From Acidobacteriota bacterium (GTDB lineage Bacteria; Acidobacteriota; Vicinamibacteria; Marinacidobacterales; Marinacidobacteraceae): DNA of 64,000 nucleotides. Of the stretch, positions 7,652 to 16,632 are shown in pieces. Where the stretch lies: positions 1 to 64,000 of the forward strand of contig VXNL01000105.1 in NCBI GenBank assembly GCA_009840635.1. Reading direction: 5' to 3'. Position numbers and translations under genes: made by a program. The notes under the pieces are model-generated. The model ran no database searches. It was given only the letters and a program-made list of their open reading frames with translations, and was not told where the DNA came from. The first letter of the stretch is position 1. Each line of letters starts with the position of its first letter.

Positions 7652-9709
7652 TCAGTGGGGCTCGCCCAGGTTGACGGGCTCCGCGTCAACGAGCTTCAGG
7701 GCCCAGAGCCCCGAGGTGTTGTCCGCGATGTAGATGTGGCCCTTGAAGGGCTGGGGTCCCCAGACGAACGGGGAGTTCGGCTTGACGGTCTCGGGGTCGT
7801 ACGGACGGAACGAGGCGATCTCCCGGCCCTGCCGGTAGAGGTCGCCGCGCATCTCGCCGGAGATGTCCACCACCCGCAGGCCGCCGTTGTAGTAGGCGAT
7901 ATAGAGGATGTCGTCTTCTACCCAGAGGTTGTGGGTTCCGGCCTCGGGCACCTGGTAGCGGGCCACCTCGCGGGGGCTGTCCCACTCATCCCACTCGAAG
8001 ATGTGGATCCACCCGGCGGCCCGGCGCCGGGCCCGCGGTCCCTCCATCAACTGGTAGGGGAATGCCTCGTCGCCGCCGATCATCAGGAACTTGCCCGTGG
8101 ACTTGCTGCGGTAGGGGTAGGCCGCGTGGTTCCAGCCGCTCGGGTACGGGGTGCTGCCCAGCATGACCGGGTTGTTGGGGGCGCCGCCCTGACCGCCGCC
8201 GCCCACGTCCACCGCGACGATGCCGTCGTTCCAGTTCGAGGAGTAGGCGATCCCGTCCGCCACCCATACGTCGTGGATGGAGTGCCCGGGGGTGTCCAGC
8301 TCGAAACGACCGACGCGATACGGGTTCGTCGGGTCCTCGGCGTTCAGGATGTCGTAGCGCCGGCCCGCCGAGAGCGCGTAGATGTGCTCCTCGGCGATGA
8401 AGACGTTGTGCACCCCGCCGGTGAGCTGGTCGTCGTAGCGGGCGATCACCTCGATGCCGTTCTGCAGGTCGCTGACGTCGAGGATCACCAGGCCGTTCTT
8501 CCGGTTCGAGGCGCCCTCCCGGCTGATGACGCAGAACTTCCCGTCCTCCGAGACCTTGACGTCGTTCACCGTCCGGGCGTCTACCCGCACCGTGTCGATC
8601 AGCGAGATCGCCGAGGGATCGGTGACGTCCCAGAAGTAGGCGTGGCCGTCGGCGCTGTGGGTGCCGGTGACGGCGTAGTCGCGGCCGTCGGTGCCCTCCC
8701 AGACCCACAGGTCGGAGGTGCGCCGGTCGCGGACCGGGCCGCGTCCCACGACTTCCACGTCCTTCCGCACGTTCCGGGAAACGACGGCGACCGTGGCGCT
8801 CGCGGAGTGCGTGAACCCGTCCACGATCACCGTGTGGGTTCCCGACCTCTCCGCCACGAAGGCGCCGTCGTCATCGACCTGGGCGATCGCGCCGGGCGCC
8901 ACGATCCCGTCCGCCGGGACCCCGAGGGTCGCGAACTGCAGCGGGTAGTCCGGCACCGCGTTCCCGGAGGCGTCCATGACCTGCGCCTCGAAGAACACCA
9001 CGTCCCCGGTCCGGACCGACTTGTCCGGCGCTCCGCTGAGGGTGATCGAGGCCACCGGGTTGGCGAGCACCTCGATGGCGGTGTCGCTCGAAGCCTCCTC
9101 GGCCGAGACCGTCAGCGTTGTCCGTCCGGCGCTGACCAGGGTGAGCGTCCCGAGGGAGTCGACGGCCGCCACCGACGGATCGGCGCTGCTCCAGCCGACC
9201 TCGACGTCATGCCGAACCGCCCCCGAGGTATCGGTGACCGTCGGACGCAGGCCGATTTCGGTATCCGTGTAGAGGTGGCCCGGCAGGTTCGCGACCTCGA
9301 CGGTCGCGACCGGCGGGTTCGGGATGGTCACCGGGATCTCCACCATGACCGCGGGCTCGGCGCGCCGATCGAGGTCCTCCGGGTCCTTCGGCACCATGGC
9401 GATGAGGGTGTGCTCGCCGGGCCGGTACGCCTCCACGATCCCCGCCGGGTTGACGCCGACCGAACGGCGGCGGCGCGAATAGAACACCACCTGCCGGTCC
9501 ATCGGGTTGCCGTCCCCGTCCCGGACCTCGGCCTCGAGCGTCAGCGAGTCCCCGACCTCGAGTTCGAGCTCGGACGGGGTGACGATGAGTTCAGCGGGCT
9601 GCGGACCGGCGTCCGCCTCTTCTTCCTGGGCGAGCGCGAGCCCCGGGGCCAGCGCGAGAGCGACACCGAACGCGATCAGCAGCCGCGTCCCTGGGTTCGA
9701 ATGCTTCAT
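7652..9709 (-). CDS. Secreted Ig-like / LVIVD-repeat beta-propeller protein, paralogue 3
   Basis: 685 residues: signal peptide (residues 1-27, with LLIAFGVALALAPGLALAQ), three Ig-like domains and an LVIVD propeller. The loop before GWIHIFEWDEW reads LMEGPRARRRAA, showing that this surface loop varies between copies while the blades are nearly fixed. The start at 9709 is the ATG of the signal peptide; the frame is open far upstream only because of GC-rich composition. It follows the YncE-like gene by 26 bases and precedes paralogue 2 by 34, which supports one transcript. Confidence 0.85.
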   Translation of the reverse strand: MKHSNPGTRLLIAFGVALALAPGLALAQEEEADAGPQPAELIVTPSELELEVGDSLTLEAEVRDGDGNPMDRQVVFYSRRRRSVGVNPAGIVEAYRPGEHTLIAMVPKDPEDLDRRAEPAVMVEIPVTIPNPPVATVEVANLPGHLYTDTEIGLRPTVTDTSGAVRHDVEVGWSSADPSVAAVDSLGTLTLVSAGRTTLTVSAEEASSDTAIEVLANPVASITLSGAPDKSVRTGDVVFFEAQVMDASGNAVPDYPLQFATLGVPADGIVAPGAIAQVDDDGAFVAERSGTHTVIVDGFTHSASATVAVVSRNVRKDVEVVGRGPVRDRRTSDLWVWEGTDGRDYAVTGTHSADGHAYFWDVTDPSAISLIDTVRVDARTVNDVKVSEDGKFCVISREGASNRKNGLVILDVSDLQNGIEVIARYDDQLTGGVHNVFIAEEHIYALSAGRRYDILNAEDPTNPYRVGRFELDTPGHSIHDVWVADGIAYSSNWNDGIVAVDVGGGGQGGAPNNPVMLGSTPYPSGWNHAAYPYRSKSTGKFLMIGGDEAFPYQLMEGPRARRRAAGWIHIFEWDEWDSPREVARYQVPEAGTHNLWVEDDILYIAYYNGGLRVVDISGEMRGDLYRQGREIASFRPYDPETVKPNSPFVWGPQPFKGHIYIADNTSGLWALKLVDAEPVNLGEPH

Positions 9710-9735
9710 CGTCGGTTCCTCCCCGCCAGCAAGCC

Positions 9736-10866
9736 CTACGGCTCGCCCTTCCAGTAGATGATGCCGCCGGCCTGCTTGCCGACGTCGATCTCGGAGACGC
9801 GCTGGGTGGTCGCGATGTCGTACACCTCGACCGTCCCCGGCTCGCCGCCGACCCCTTCGAGGGTCACGATCGCGTAGCGGTCGTCGTCCGAGACCACCAC
9901 GCCGTGCGGCACCCGCCGCGTGGTCTCCGGCGCCGCGATCAACTCGCCGCTCGCCAGATCCCAGAAGCCGAGCTTCTTGCCGGACTTGTAGGTTGCGATC
10001 ATCACGGCGCCGTCCGAGGTGAGCTCGATGTTGTAGGGGTTCTCGCCCGGGCCGGCGTCGAACCGCCGGGAGACCTCCCATCCCTCGAGGTCCACCTCGT
10101 AGATGGCGCTGTCGCCGTTGCCGGCCACGTACACCTTGCCGGCCGGCGAGGGCTTGGTGGCCCAGGTGGGCTTCACCACCGGCATCCGCATGCCGCCCAT
10201 GTCGCCGTGGTCCATGCCGGCGTGTCCGGCATGGGGGTCGGTCCCGAGATAGAGGCGCCGCGCGATCTCGAAGCGCATGGTGTCCACCTCGACGAGTTCG
10301 TCGTCCATCATGTTCACCGAGTAGAGCCGGTCGCCCTTCGCGTTCATCCGCGCGCCGTGCGGCATGACCCCGGTGTCGATGGTGGCCACCTCGATCATGG
10401 TCCCGGTCTCCACCACCGAGATGGTGCTCGGCACGTGGTCGCCGTGGAGGTTGAAGTTGACGACGTAGAGCAGCCCGGTGCTCGGCGAGACGTCCATCGT
10501 CGCCGGGAACAGGCCGAGGGTGACGTCTCCGAGCCACTCGTTGGTCCCGGTCTCGTACTTGTGCACGGTGCCGAAGGGCATGCCGTGGGCGATGGACAGG
10601 AACCAGTAGCTCCCGTCGGGCGAGATGTTGATCCCGTGCGGACCCTCGGTCTCCGTCGGGAAGGCGCCGACCGGGATCACGTCGAGTTCCTCGAACCCGC
10701 TCGGGCCGTAGCGGAGCAGATGGACGGTGTCGTCCGACTCGGCGCAGACGTACACGAAGTAGTTGCGTCGCGGCGGCTCGGGGTCCTCCGCGGCCGCGAA
10801 CGGCGCGAGGCCCAGCCCGAAGAGAAGCGCGGACGCCGCCAGGAGGCGGGGACGGCGGAAAGACAT
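9736..10866 (-). CDS. YncE/YVTN-family secreted beta-propeller protein
   Basis: 376 residues with a signal peptide (residues 1-26). The rest is a YVTN-type propeller with repeats such as HGINISPDGSYWFLS, TMDVSPSTGLLYVVNFN and IYEVDLEGWEVS. Between two blades, residues 211-230 form a His/Met-rich loop (PHAGHAGMDHGDMGGMRM) of the kind that binds copper or other soft metals; this use is inference. Its ATG overlaps the stop of paralogue 4 (TAATG), so the two are translationally coupled, which ties this protein functionally to the Ig/LVIVD proteins. Confidence 0.82.
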   Translation of the reverse strand: MSFRRPRLLAASALLFGLGLAPFAAAEDPEPPRRNYFVYVCAESDDTVHLLRYGPSGFEELDVIPVGAFPTETEGPHGINISPDGSYWFLSIAHGMPFGTVHKYETGTNEWLGDVTLGLFPATMDVSPSTGLLYVVNFNLHGDHVPSTISVVETGTMIEVATIDTGVMPHGARMNAKGDRLYSVNMMDDELVEVDTMRFEIARRLYLGTDPHAGHAGMDHGDMGGMRMPVVKPTWATKPSPAGKVYVAGNGDSAIYEVDLEGWEVSRRFDAGPGENPYNIELTSDGAVMIATYKSGKKLGFWDLASGELIAAPETTRRVPHGVVVSDDDRYAIVTLEGVGGEPGTVEVYDIATTQRVSEIDVGKQAGGIIYWKGEP

Positions 10867-12923
10867 TACTGCGGTTCTCCCATGTTGCGCGGGGTCTCCG
10901 GATCGACGAGCTTGACCGCCCATAGACCCGAGTTGAAGTCGGAGAAGAAGATGGTGCCCTTGAACGGCTGCGGGCCCCAGACGAAGGGGGCGTTCGGCTT
11001 GAAGCCGTCGGGATCGGCCGGCTCGAAGAAGGCGATCTCGCGGCCCTGCTGGTAGAGGTCGCCGCGCAGGTCCCCGGAGACGTCCACCACCCGGAGGCCA
11101 CCGTTGTAGTAGCCGACGTACATGATGTCGTCCTCGATCCAGAGGTTGTGGGTGCCGGCCTCGGGCACCTGGTAACGGGCGACCTCCCGGCCTTCGCCGG
11201 TCTCTTCATCCCACTCGCCGATGTGGACCCAGCCCGCGGCGCGGTCGGGCAGCTTGCCCTCGGGGTCGAAGCCGAAGGGGAAGTTCTCGTCGCCGGCGAA
11301 GACGAGCATCTTCCCGGTGGACTGGCTCCGGTACGGGAAGCCGGCGTGGTTCCAGCCGTTCGGGTACTTGAAGCTGCCCATCATCACCGGGTTGTTGGGG
11401 GCGCCGCCCATGCCGCCGCCCCCGATGTCCACCGCGACCACCCCGTCGGTCCAGTTCGAGGACCAGGCGATGCCGTCCTGCACCCAGACGTCGTGAATGC
11501 TGTGGCCCGGGGTGTCGAGTTCGAAACGCCCCACCCGGTAGGGGTTCTCCGGATCCTCGGCGTTCAGGATGTCGTACCGCCGCCCGGCGGACAGCGCGAG
11601 GATGTGGTTCTCGGCCACGAACGTGTTGTGCACCCCGCCGGTCAACTGATCGTCGTAGCGGGCGATGATCTTCACGCCGTCGGTGGGGTTCGCGACGTCG
11701 AGGACCACCAGCCCGTTCCGCCGGTTGGAGGCCCCTTCCCGGCTGATGACCGCGAACTTGCCGTCCGGCGAGACCTTCACGTCGTTCACCGTGCGGGCGT
11801 CCACCCGGACGGTGTCCACCAGGTGGATGCTCGTCGGATCGGTCACGTCCCAGAAGTAGGCGTGCCCGTCGGCGCCCCAGGTTCCCGTGATCGCGTAGTC
11901 GCGGCCGTCGAGGCCCTCCCAGACCCACAGGTCCGAGGTGTGCCGGTCGCGGACCGGGCCACGGCCCAGGATCTCCCAGTCCTTCCTGATGTCGCGCGAG
12001 ACGGCGCGGATCGTCTCGCGGGCGGTCAGGGAGCCGCCCGCCGCGACCACCGTGTGCAGTCCCGGCCGTTCCGCCACGAAAGCGCCGTCCGGTTCCACGA
12101 ACGCCGCGGCACCCGGCGCCACCAGCGTGTCGGGGGTCCGGGTGGAAACCGCGTACTGGACGGGGAAGTCCGGAACCGCGTTGCCGCCGGCGTCGAGCGC
12201 GCGCGCTTCGAACCAGACCACGTCCCCGGTGCGGACCTCGGTCTCGTTCGCGGAGATCTCGAGACGCACGGCCGGGTTGGCGCTCACCGAGATCGCCACG
12301 TCCCCGCTCACCGACTCGGAGCTCGCCGAGATCGTGGCCGAGCCTTCGTCTTTCAGCATGAGCACCCCGTGCTCACTGACCGTCGCCACCGAGGAGTCGC
12401 TCGACGACCAGGAGAAGTCAGGTCTCCGCTCGGCCCCGGAGGTGTCCGTGGCCACCGCAGTGACCCGGAGGGAGGTGCCGGTGTAGAGATTCGCGGGGAG
12501 CGCCGCAACCTGCACGCTCGCGAGCGGCGGATACGGCACGGTCACCGGGATCTCGACCATCAGCGCCGGCTCGGCGCGGCGGTCCATGGCCTCCGGATTC
12601 GCCGGCACCATGGCGATCAGGGTGTGCTCGCCGGGACGGTGCGCTTCCACCATTCCCGCCGGGTTCACCCCCACGTAGCGCCGGGCGCGCGAGAAGAACA
12701 CCACCCCGCGCTCCAGTTCGTTGCCGGCCGCGTCCCTGACGGTCGCGTTGAGCTGCGCGGTCGTTCCGACCTCGAGCGTCAGTTCCGGCGGATCCACCAC
12801 GAGTTCCACCGGATCCTGCGCCTGGGCGGACCCGGCGAACAGAATCCCGGCGCACGCGAGCGCGCCAAGGAGCACCAGCCGGTCAGAACGCCTGCCGGCA
12901 GAAGAACGAGTCATCTTTACCAT
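10866..12923 (-). CDS. Secreted Ig-like / LVIVD-repeat beta-propeller protein, paralogue 4
   Basis: 685 residues and the most diverged of the four. Signal peptide (about residues 1-36), three Ig-like domains (for example VVDPPELTLEVGTTAQLNATV) and the same LVIVD propeller with NGLVVLDVANPTDGV and NGGLRVVDVSGDLRGDLY. The Ig domains have changed much more than the propeller. The start is taken as ATG 12923, with AGGAGG 12-13 bases upstream; a second ATG at 12914 is possible. It is the first gene of a probable operon (paralogue 4, YncE-like, paralogue 3, paralogue 2). The 98 bases up to the next gene would hold any promoter. Confidence 0.85.
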   Translation of the reverse strand: MVKMTRSSAGRRSDRLVLLGALACAGILFAGSAQAQDPVELVVDPPELTLEVGTTAQLNATVRDAAGNELERGVVFFSRARRYVGVNPAGMVEAHRPGEHTLIAMVPANPEAMDRRAEPALMVEIPVTVPYPPLASVQVAALPANLYTGTSLRVTAVATDTSGAERRPDFSWSSSDSSVATVSEHGVLMLKDEGSATISASSESVSGDVAISVSANPAVRLEISANETEVRTGDVVWFEARALDAGGNAVPDFPVQYAVSTRTPDTLVAPGAAAFVEPDGAFVAERPGLHTVVAAGGSLTARETIRAVSRDIRKDWEILGRGPVRDRHTSDLWVWEGLDGRDYAITGTWGADGHAYFWDVTDPTSIHLVDTVRVDARTVNDVKVSPDGKFAVISREGASNRRNGLVVLDVANPTDGVKIIARYDDQLTGGVHNTFVAENHILALSAGRRYDILNAEDPENPYRVGRFELDTPGHSIHDVWVQDGIAWSSNWTDGVVAVDIGGGGMGGAPNNPVMMGSFKYPNGWNHAGFPYRSQSTGKMLVFAGDENFPFGFDPEGKLPDRAAGWVHIGEWDEETGEGREVARYQVPEAGTHNLWIEDDIMYVGYYNGGLRVVDVSGDLRGDLYQQGREIAFFEPADPDGFKPNAPFVWGPQPFKGTIFFSDFNSGLWAVKLVDPETPRNMGEPQ

Positions 12924-13021
12924 GGCCGTGGGAAGCCCTCCTGCTGTCGCCTCGATGGGCAACAGGCGATTTTATTCCGGGAGCGCCGCCGTTGACACCG
13001 GGACCCCGGTCGGCAGCGCTG

Positions 13022-14074
13022 CTACCAGATGTCCCCGACCGTGAACCCCTCGGGGAAGGGATCCCCCGGATCCACGGAATACTGCGCCGTCCCGGTGATC
13101 CAGGCGGTGCCGCTGATCGTCGGCACCACCGCCGGAACCCCGCCCACCGTGGTGGTGCGGATCAGCCGCCCGATGAACTCGGTGCCGACCGGACCGAGGT
13201 GGTGGAAGTCCTCGCCGATCCCGAGCAGGCCGCGGGCGTGGAGCGCCGCCATCCGCGCCGAGGTGCCCGTCCCGCAGGGCGAGCGGTCGAGCGCCCCGGT
13301 CCAGGTCTCGGGGCGGTCCCAGTCGAGATCGCCGACCGCGACGGATACGGCGTTCGCGGCGGTCCGCGTTTCCGGATCGAAGGGACCGGTGAGCTGTCCG
13401 ATGCTCGCCTGCCGGATCTCGGGGTTTTCGGGATGCACGGCCTCGAGTTGCTCGCGCGCCGCCTGCTTCACCATCGCCCCCACCCGCGCCAGCTCGCGCC
13501 CGTGCTCCGGGACGATGCGCAGTCCGAAGCGGGCGGCGTCCGCGATCGCGTAGAACATCCCGCCCCAGGACACATCCACCTCCACCTCCCCGAAGGTCGG
13601 CACCTCGACCTTCGCCCCGAGGTGGACCGGAAAGGCGGGAACGTTCTCGAAGGTCACCCGGGTGACCTTGCCGCCCTCCACGCTGGCCTGCACCTGGATC
13701 AGTCCGGCGGGCGTGTCCAGGGTGAGTTCGGTCACCGGCTCCACCGCCGCCACCATGCCGGTCTCGATGAGCGCGGTGACCGTGCAGATGGTGTTCGTCC
13801 CCGACATCGGGGGGTACTCGGTCTGCTCCATGATCACGAACCCCGCGTCGGCGTCGGGATGCGTCGGGGGCAGCACCAGGTTGCAGTTCGCGGCCGGGTA
13901 TCCGCGGGGCTCCCGGAGCATCAGCTTTCTGAGCCCGTCGGCGTGGCGCTCCAGGTACTGCATCTTCCGGAACATCGTCTCGCCCGGCACGTCGAGGACG
14001 CCCCCGACGATGACCCTCCCGGGCTCGCCGGCGGCGTGCAGGTCCACCGCCTGGATGAGTCGCCTTGAGCGCAT
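13022..14074 (-). CDS. Proline racemase-superfamily enzyme (proline racemase / hydroxyproline epimerase-like)
   Basis: 350 residues covering the full family fold. The second catalytic cysteine is present at residue 267 in DRSPCGTGTSAR. The first catalytic position, usually cysteine in MCGHG, is serine 91 in PPMSGTNTICT. Family members interconvert proline or 4-hydroxyproline stereoisomers, or dehydrate trans-3-hydroxyproline. Variants with a changed first residue are known, so the exact reaction cannot be assigned. The start ATG has AGGAAG nearby, and the gene follows the UnbV-type gene by only nine bases, so the two are probably co-transcribed. Hydroxyproline use would suit a collagen-rich or sponge/animal-derived habitat, but no catabolic partners are in the window. 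Confidence 0.8.
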   Translation of the reverse strand: MRSRRLIQAVDLHAAGEPGRVIVGGVLDVPGETMFRKMQYLERHADGLRKLMLREPRGYPAANCNLVLPPTHPDADAGFVIMEQTEYPPMSGTNTICTVTALIETGMVAAVEPVTELTLDTPAGLIQVQASVEGGKVTRVTFENVPAFPVHLGAKVEVPTFGEVEVDVSWGGMFYAIADAARFGLRIVPEHGRELARVGAMVKQAAREQLEAVHPENPEIRQASIGQLTGPFDPETRTAANAVSVAVGDLDWDRPETWTGALDRSPCGTGTSARMAALHARGLLGIGEDFHHLGPVGTEFIGRLIRTTTVGGVPAVVPTISGTAWITGTAQYSVDPGDPFPEGFTVGDIW

Positions 14075-14083
14075 CGTTTCTTC

Positions 14084-15766
14084 CTAGTTGCTTTCTTCGA
14101 CGACGAGGAACGTCCCCGGTCCGTCCACCGGAACCCCTTGTTCGGCTCCCGTTGGCCAGCGCACCCTAACCGAATCGGGAACGCCCGGGAGCAACCCGAT
14201 CCACACCTCCCGGGCGCCGGACGAGAGGTAGCTCGACCCGGCGGTGACCACCGACCGGCTCGGCTGTCCGCCCCGCTCCACCACCACCTCGGCGCCGACG
14301 CCGTCGCGGTTGGACGCCCGTCCGACCAACCGCAACGCCGCCCGCGGAGCCGGGTCGCCGCCGTTCCTGAGCAGCGCCGGGGTTCCGCCGGATCGCGAGA
14401 CCGCAAGATCGAGGAGGCCGTCCCGGTCGAAATCGACCGTCACCAGGCCCCGGCCGACCGCCGGGGGCAACTCCAGCACGACCGGCTCGAACGAACCGCC
14501 CAGATTGCGGAAACAGACGTCCCGCTGGCGGTAGTCCGTTCCGGGAAAGAGGACCGGCGCGTTGTCGAGGACGTGGCCGTTGGTGACGCACAGGTCCGGC
14601 GCGGCGTCGTTGTCGAGATCGGCGAAGACGGCCCCGAAGCCCAGCCAGTCGAGCGACGGCCGCCCCACCCCGGAGAGGAAGGAGACGTCACGGAACACGC
14701 CGTGCCGGTCCGACACGTAGAGGTTGTTCGCTTCGCCCTGGAAGTTCGTGACGAAGAGGTCGACGTCCCCGTCGGACTCGATGTCCGCCGCCGCGATCCC
14801 CATGCCGGCGAGCGCGTTCCCGTCCCCGTCGTAGGCGACGCCGGCGGGGAGACCCCGTTCGCGGAACCGCAGCCCTCCCAGGTTCTCGAAGAGGAAGTTG
14901 GGCACCGTGTCGTTCGCCACGTAGAGGTCGGGAAGCGGGTCGCCGATCAGGTCGGCGGCGAGGACGCCGAGCCCCTTGCCAGTCCGGAGGCCCACCCCGG
15001 CGGCCTCGGTCACGTCGGCGAACGAACCGTCGCCGCGGTTCTCGTAGAGCAGGTCCGGCACTCCCGAGAAGGCGTCGGGGAGGCAGTAGGAACGTACGGA
15101 CTCGCCGCCGATCGTCCGGGCGCACAGCGGGTTGTTCGCCGGGGACCAGTCGAGATAGTGGGTGATGAAGAGATCGAGGTCGCCGTCCCCGTCGAGGTCG
15201 GAGAAGGCGGCGCTCGCGCTCCAGCCTGCCGCGTTCAGTCCCGCGTCCCGCAGCGTGAACGTGCCATCTCCCCGGTTCTCGTAGAGCAGGTCCGTTCCCG
15301 CCCGGGTGATCAGCAGGTCGGCGTCCCCGTCGTTGTCGACGTCGGCGGCGACCGCGCCCATACCGTAACCCTCCACCGGGGCGGGCGCTCCGAATCCGGC
15401 CGCCTCACTCACGTCCCGGAAGCGCCCGTTCCCTTCGTTGCGGTACAGCGCGCCCACGAGTCCCGGCGGCCGGCCGGTCCCCGGCACCTCCCCGCCCTGC
15501 ACGAAGAAGAGGTCGGGCGCCCCGTCGCCGTCGTAGTCGAGCACGGCCACGCCGGACCCCATGGTTTCCACCGGATGCCATTCGCCCCGGGCGCCCCGTT
15601 CGTGCCGGAAGGAGACGCCGGCCGCCTCCGCAACATCGCGCAGGACGATCTGCGCAGATGCGGACGAAGCCGGCAGGACCAACGCAAGGAATCCCACTCC
15701 CAGACCTGGCGCACCCGGGCCGCAGAACGGTCGTCTCGGTCCCCGTCCCGGGCCGTTCATCCGCAT
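14084..15766 (-). CDS. Secreted FG-GAP repeat protein with ASPIC/UnbV C-terminal domain (CRTAC1-like)
   Basis: 560 residues with a signal peptide (about residues 1-38). At least seven FG-GAP/VCBS-type calcium-binding repeats follow, with DYDGDGAPDLFFVQ, DVDNDGDADLLITR, DLDGDGDLDLFITH, DIESDGDVDLFVTN, DLDNDAAPDLCVTN and DFDRDGLLDLAVSR. The last ~80 residues match the ASPIC/UnbV domain, ending in LLPGVPDSVRVRWPTG. Such proteins form integrin-like beta-propellers on the cell surface or in the periplasm; their ligands are mostly unknown. Transcribed just ahead of the proline racemase-like gene. Confidence 0.88.
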   Translation of the reverse strand: MRMNGPGRGPRRPFCGPGAPGLGVGFLALVLPASSASAQIVLRDVAEAAGVSFRHERGARGEWHPVETMGSGVAVLDYDGDGAPDLFFVQGGEVPGTGRPPGLVGALYRNEGNGRFRDVSEAAGFGAPAPVEGYGMGAVAADVDNDGDADLLITRAGTDLLYENRGDGTFTLRDAGLNAAGWSASAAFSDLDGDGDLDLFITHYLDWSPANNPLCARTIGGESVRSYCLPDAFSGVPDLLYENRGDGSFADVTEAAGVGLRTGKGLGVLAADLIGDPLPDLYVANDTVPNFLFENLGGLRFRERGLPAGVAYDGDGNALAGMGIAAADIESDGDVDLFVTNFQGEANNLYVSDRHGVFRDVSFLSGVGRPSLDWLGFGAVFADLDNDAAPDLCVTNGHVLDNAPVLFPGTDYRQRDVCFRNLGGSFEPVVLELPPAVGRGLVTVDFDRDGLLDLAVSRSGGTPALLRNGGDPAPRAALRLVGRASNRDGVGAEVVVERGGQPSRSVVTAGSSYLSSGAREVWIGLLPGVPDSVRVRWPTGAEQGVPVDGPGTFLVVEESN

Positions 15767-15800
15767 GCCGATTCCCGCGGAGCGAACGTGAACGAGCCCA

Positions 15801-16046
15801 TCAGTCCGAGTAGAACCTTTCTCGCAGATCAGCTTCCGCGATGAAGCGGGACGCCTGCCGATAGATCGCCTGCAGCGTGCCGACCGCGAGCTCCCGGTGC
15901 AGCGGGACCGTGAGAGCCTGCCGGCTCCCCGACGGCAGCACCCGAACCAGTTTGGCGTGGCTTCCGCGCGTCGTCACCACAAAGAACCCGAAGTCCGCCA
16001 GGATCTTCAGCACCTCGCGGGCGGTGAGGCGCCGAAGGCGAGGCAT
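15801..16046 (-). CDS. hicA: HicA-family mRNA interferase toxin
   Basis: 81 residues with the dsRBD-like HicA fold: LTAREVLKILADFGF, then RGSHAKLVR with the catalytic histidine at residue 30, and LTVPLHRELAVGTLQAI. HicA toxins cleave mRNA and tmRNA independently of ribosomes until bound by HicB. The length is usual for the family. The ATG overlaps the hicB stop (TGATG), so the antitoxin is made first and the toxin is coupled to it. This gene order (hicB before hicA) is the less common arrangement. Confidence 0.88.
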   Translation of the reverse strand: MPRLRRLTAREVLKILADFGFFVVTTRGSHAKLVRVLPSGSRQALTVPLHRELAVGTLQAIYRQASRFIAEADLRERFYSD

Positions 16047-16624
16047 CAGCGTTGGAAAACCATCGTTTCGTAGGTGACCAAGAGGCGCGGCCGGGAAGAC
16101 AGCCCGAGCCGCCCGAGTTCGTCCTCGTCAAGATGAAGCTCCAGGGCCTCGCCGAGATTGTCGAGCGTTTCGTCGAGCGTCCGGCCTTGGGTCACCACCG
16201 CCGCTTCCACGCATTCCGCGACAAACCAGGAACCACTTCGGACGATGACCGCATGGATCGAGGACCGCTCCGGACCTGCGGCGTGCCCGTAGGCGACGCT
16301 CGGCTCGGCCACCCGGTCCGCCGCCGCGAACCTTCCGGCGGTCCCGGACGGCGGCGCCTGGGCCTGGAACGCGGGTTCGATCCGGTAGATACCGCGCTGC
16401 AGGCGCCGGAAGTACGGCCAGCGATGCGGATGATTCGCCGGGGCGTTCACGCAGCACCGGCTCGCGACGTGCGTCCGAACGGTGCGTTCGTTCCGATGCG
16501 GCAAGGCCCGGACAACGTCGACCAGCCGAAACGTCCAGTCGGAGGAGCGACTGAGACGTTGCGCTGCGACCAGGACCTCTGCATGAATCGCCTGGCCTTG
16601 ATCGTCTACCGACGCCGGTGTCAT
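16046..16624 (-). CDS. hicB: HicB-family antitoxin with extra N-terminal domain
   Basis: 192 residues. The C-terminal part (about 105-192) is a HicB domain: HAVIVRSGSWFVAECVEAAVVTQG followed by TLDETLDNLGEALELHLDED. The first ~85 residues are not part of a normal HicB. They contain QAIHAEVLVAAQRLSRSSDWTF, ALPHRNERTVRTHVASRCC and RWPYFRRLQRGIYRI. The last resembles the helix-turn-helix plus arginine-rich wing seen at the N terminus of some restriction and defence proteins. It may be the DNA-binding part replacing the usual C-terminal ribbon-helix-helix; this is inference. The ATG sits eight bases after a strong -10 element. Confidence 0.8.
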   Translation of the reverse strand: MTPASVDDQGQAIHAEVLVAAQRLSRSSDWTFRLVDVVRALPHRNERTVRTHVASRCCVNAPANHPHRWPYFRRLQRGIYRIEPAFQAQAPPSGTAGRFAAADRVAEPSVAYGHAAGPERSSIHAVIVRSGSWFVAECVEAAVVTQGRTLDETLDNLGEALELHLDEDELGRLGLSSRPRLLVTYETMVFQR

Positions 16625-16632
16625 GGCGCCTG

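Noticed and set aside
7643-9757. Long open frame on the plus strand opposite paralogue 3
   Set aside because: It is a shadow of GC-rich third positions; its product is Val/Gly/His-rich low complexity with no family match, and similar shadows lie opposite every paralogue.
11148-12995. 615-codon plus-strand open frame opposite paralogue 4
   Set aside because: Antisense shadow; the minus strand encodes a clear signal peptide and conserved domains.
15829-16131. Alternative 100-codon frame over hicA
   Set aside because: It has no similarity to any family and conflicts with the clear HicA motifs in the other frame.
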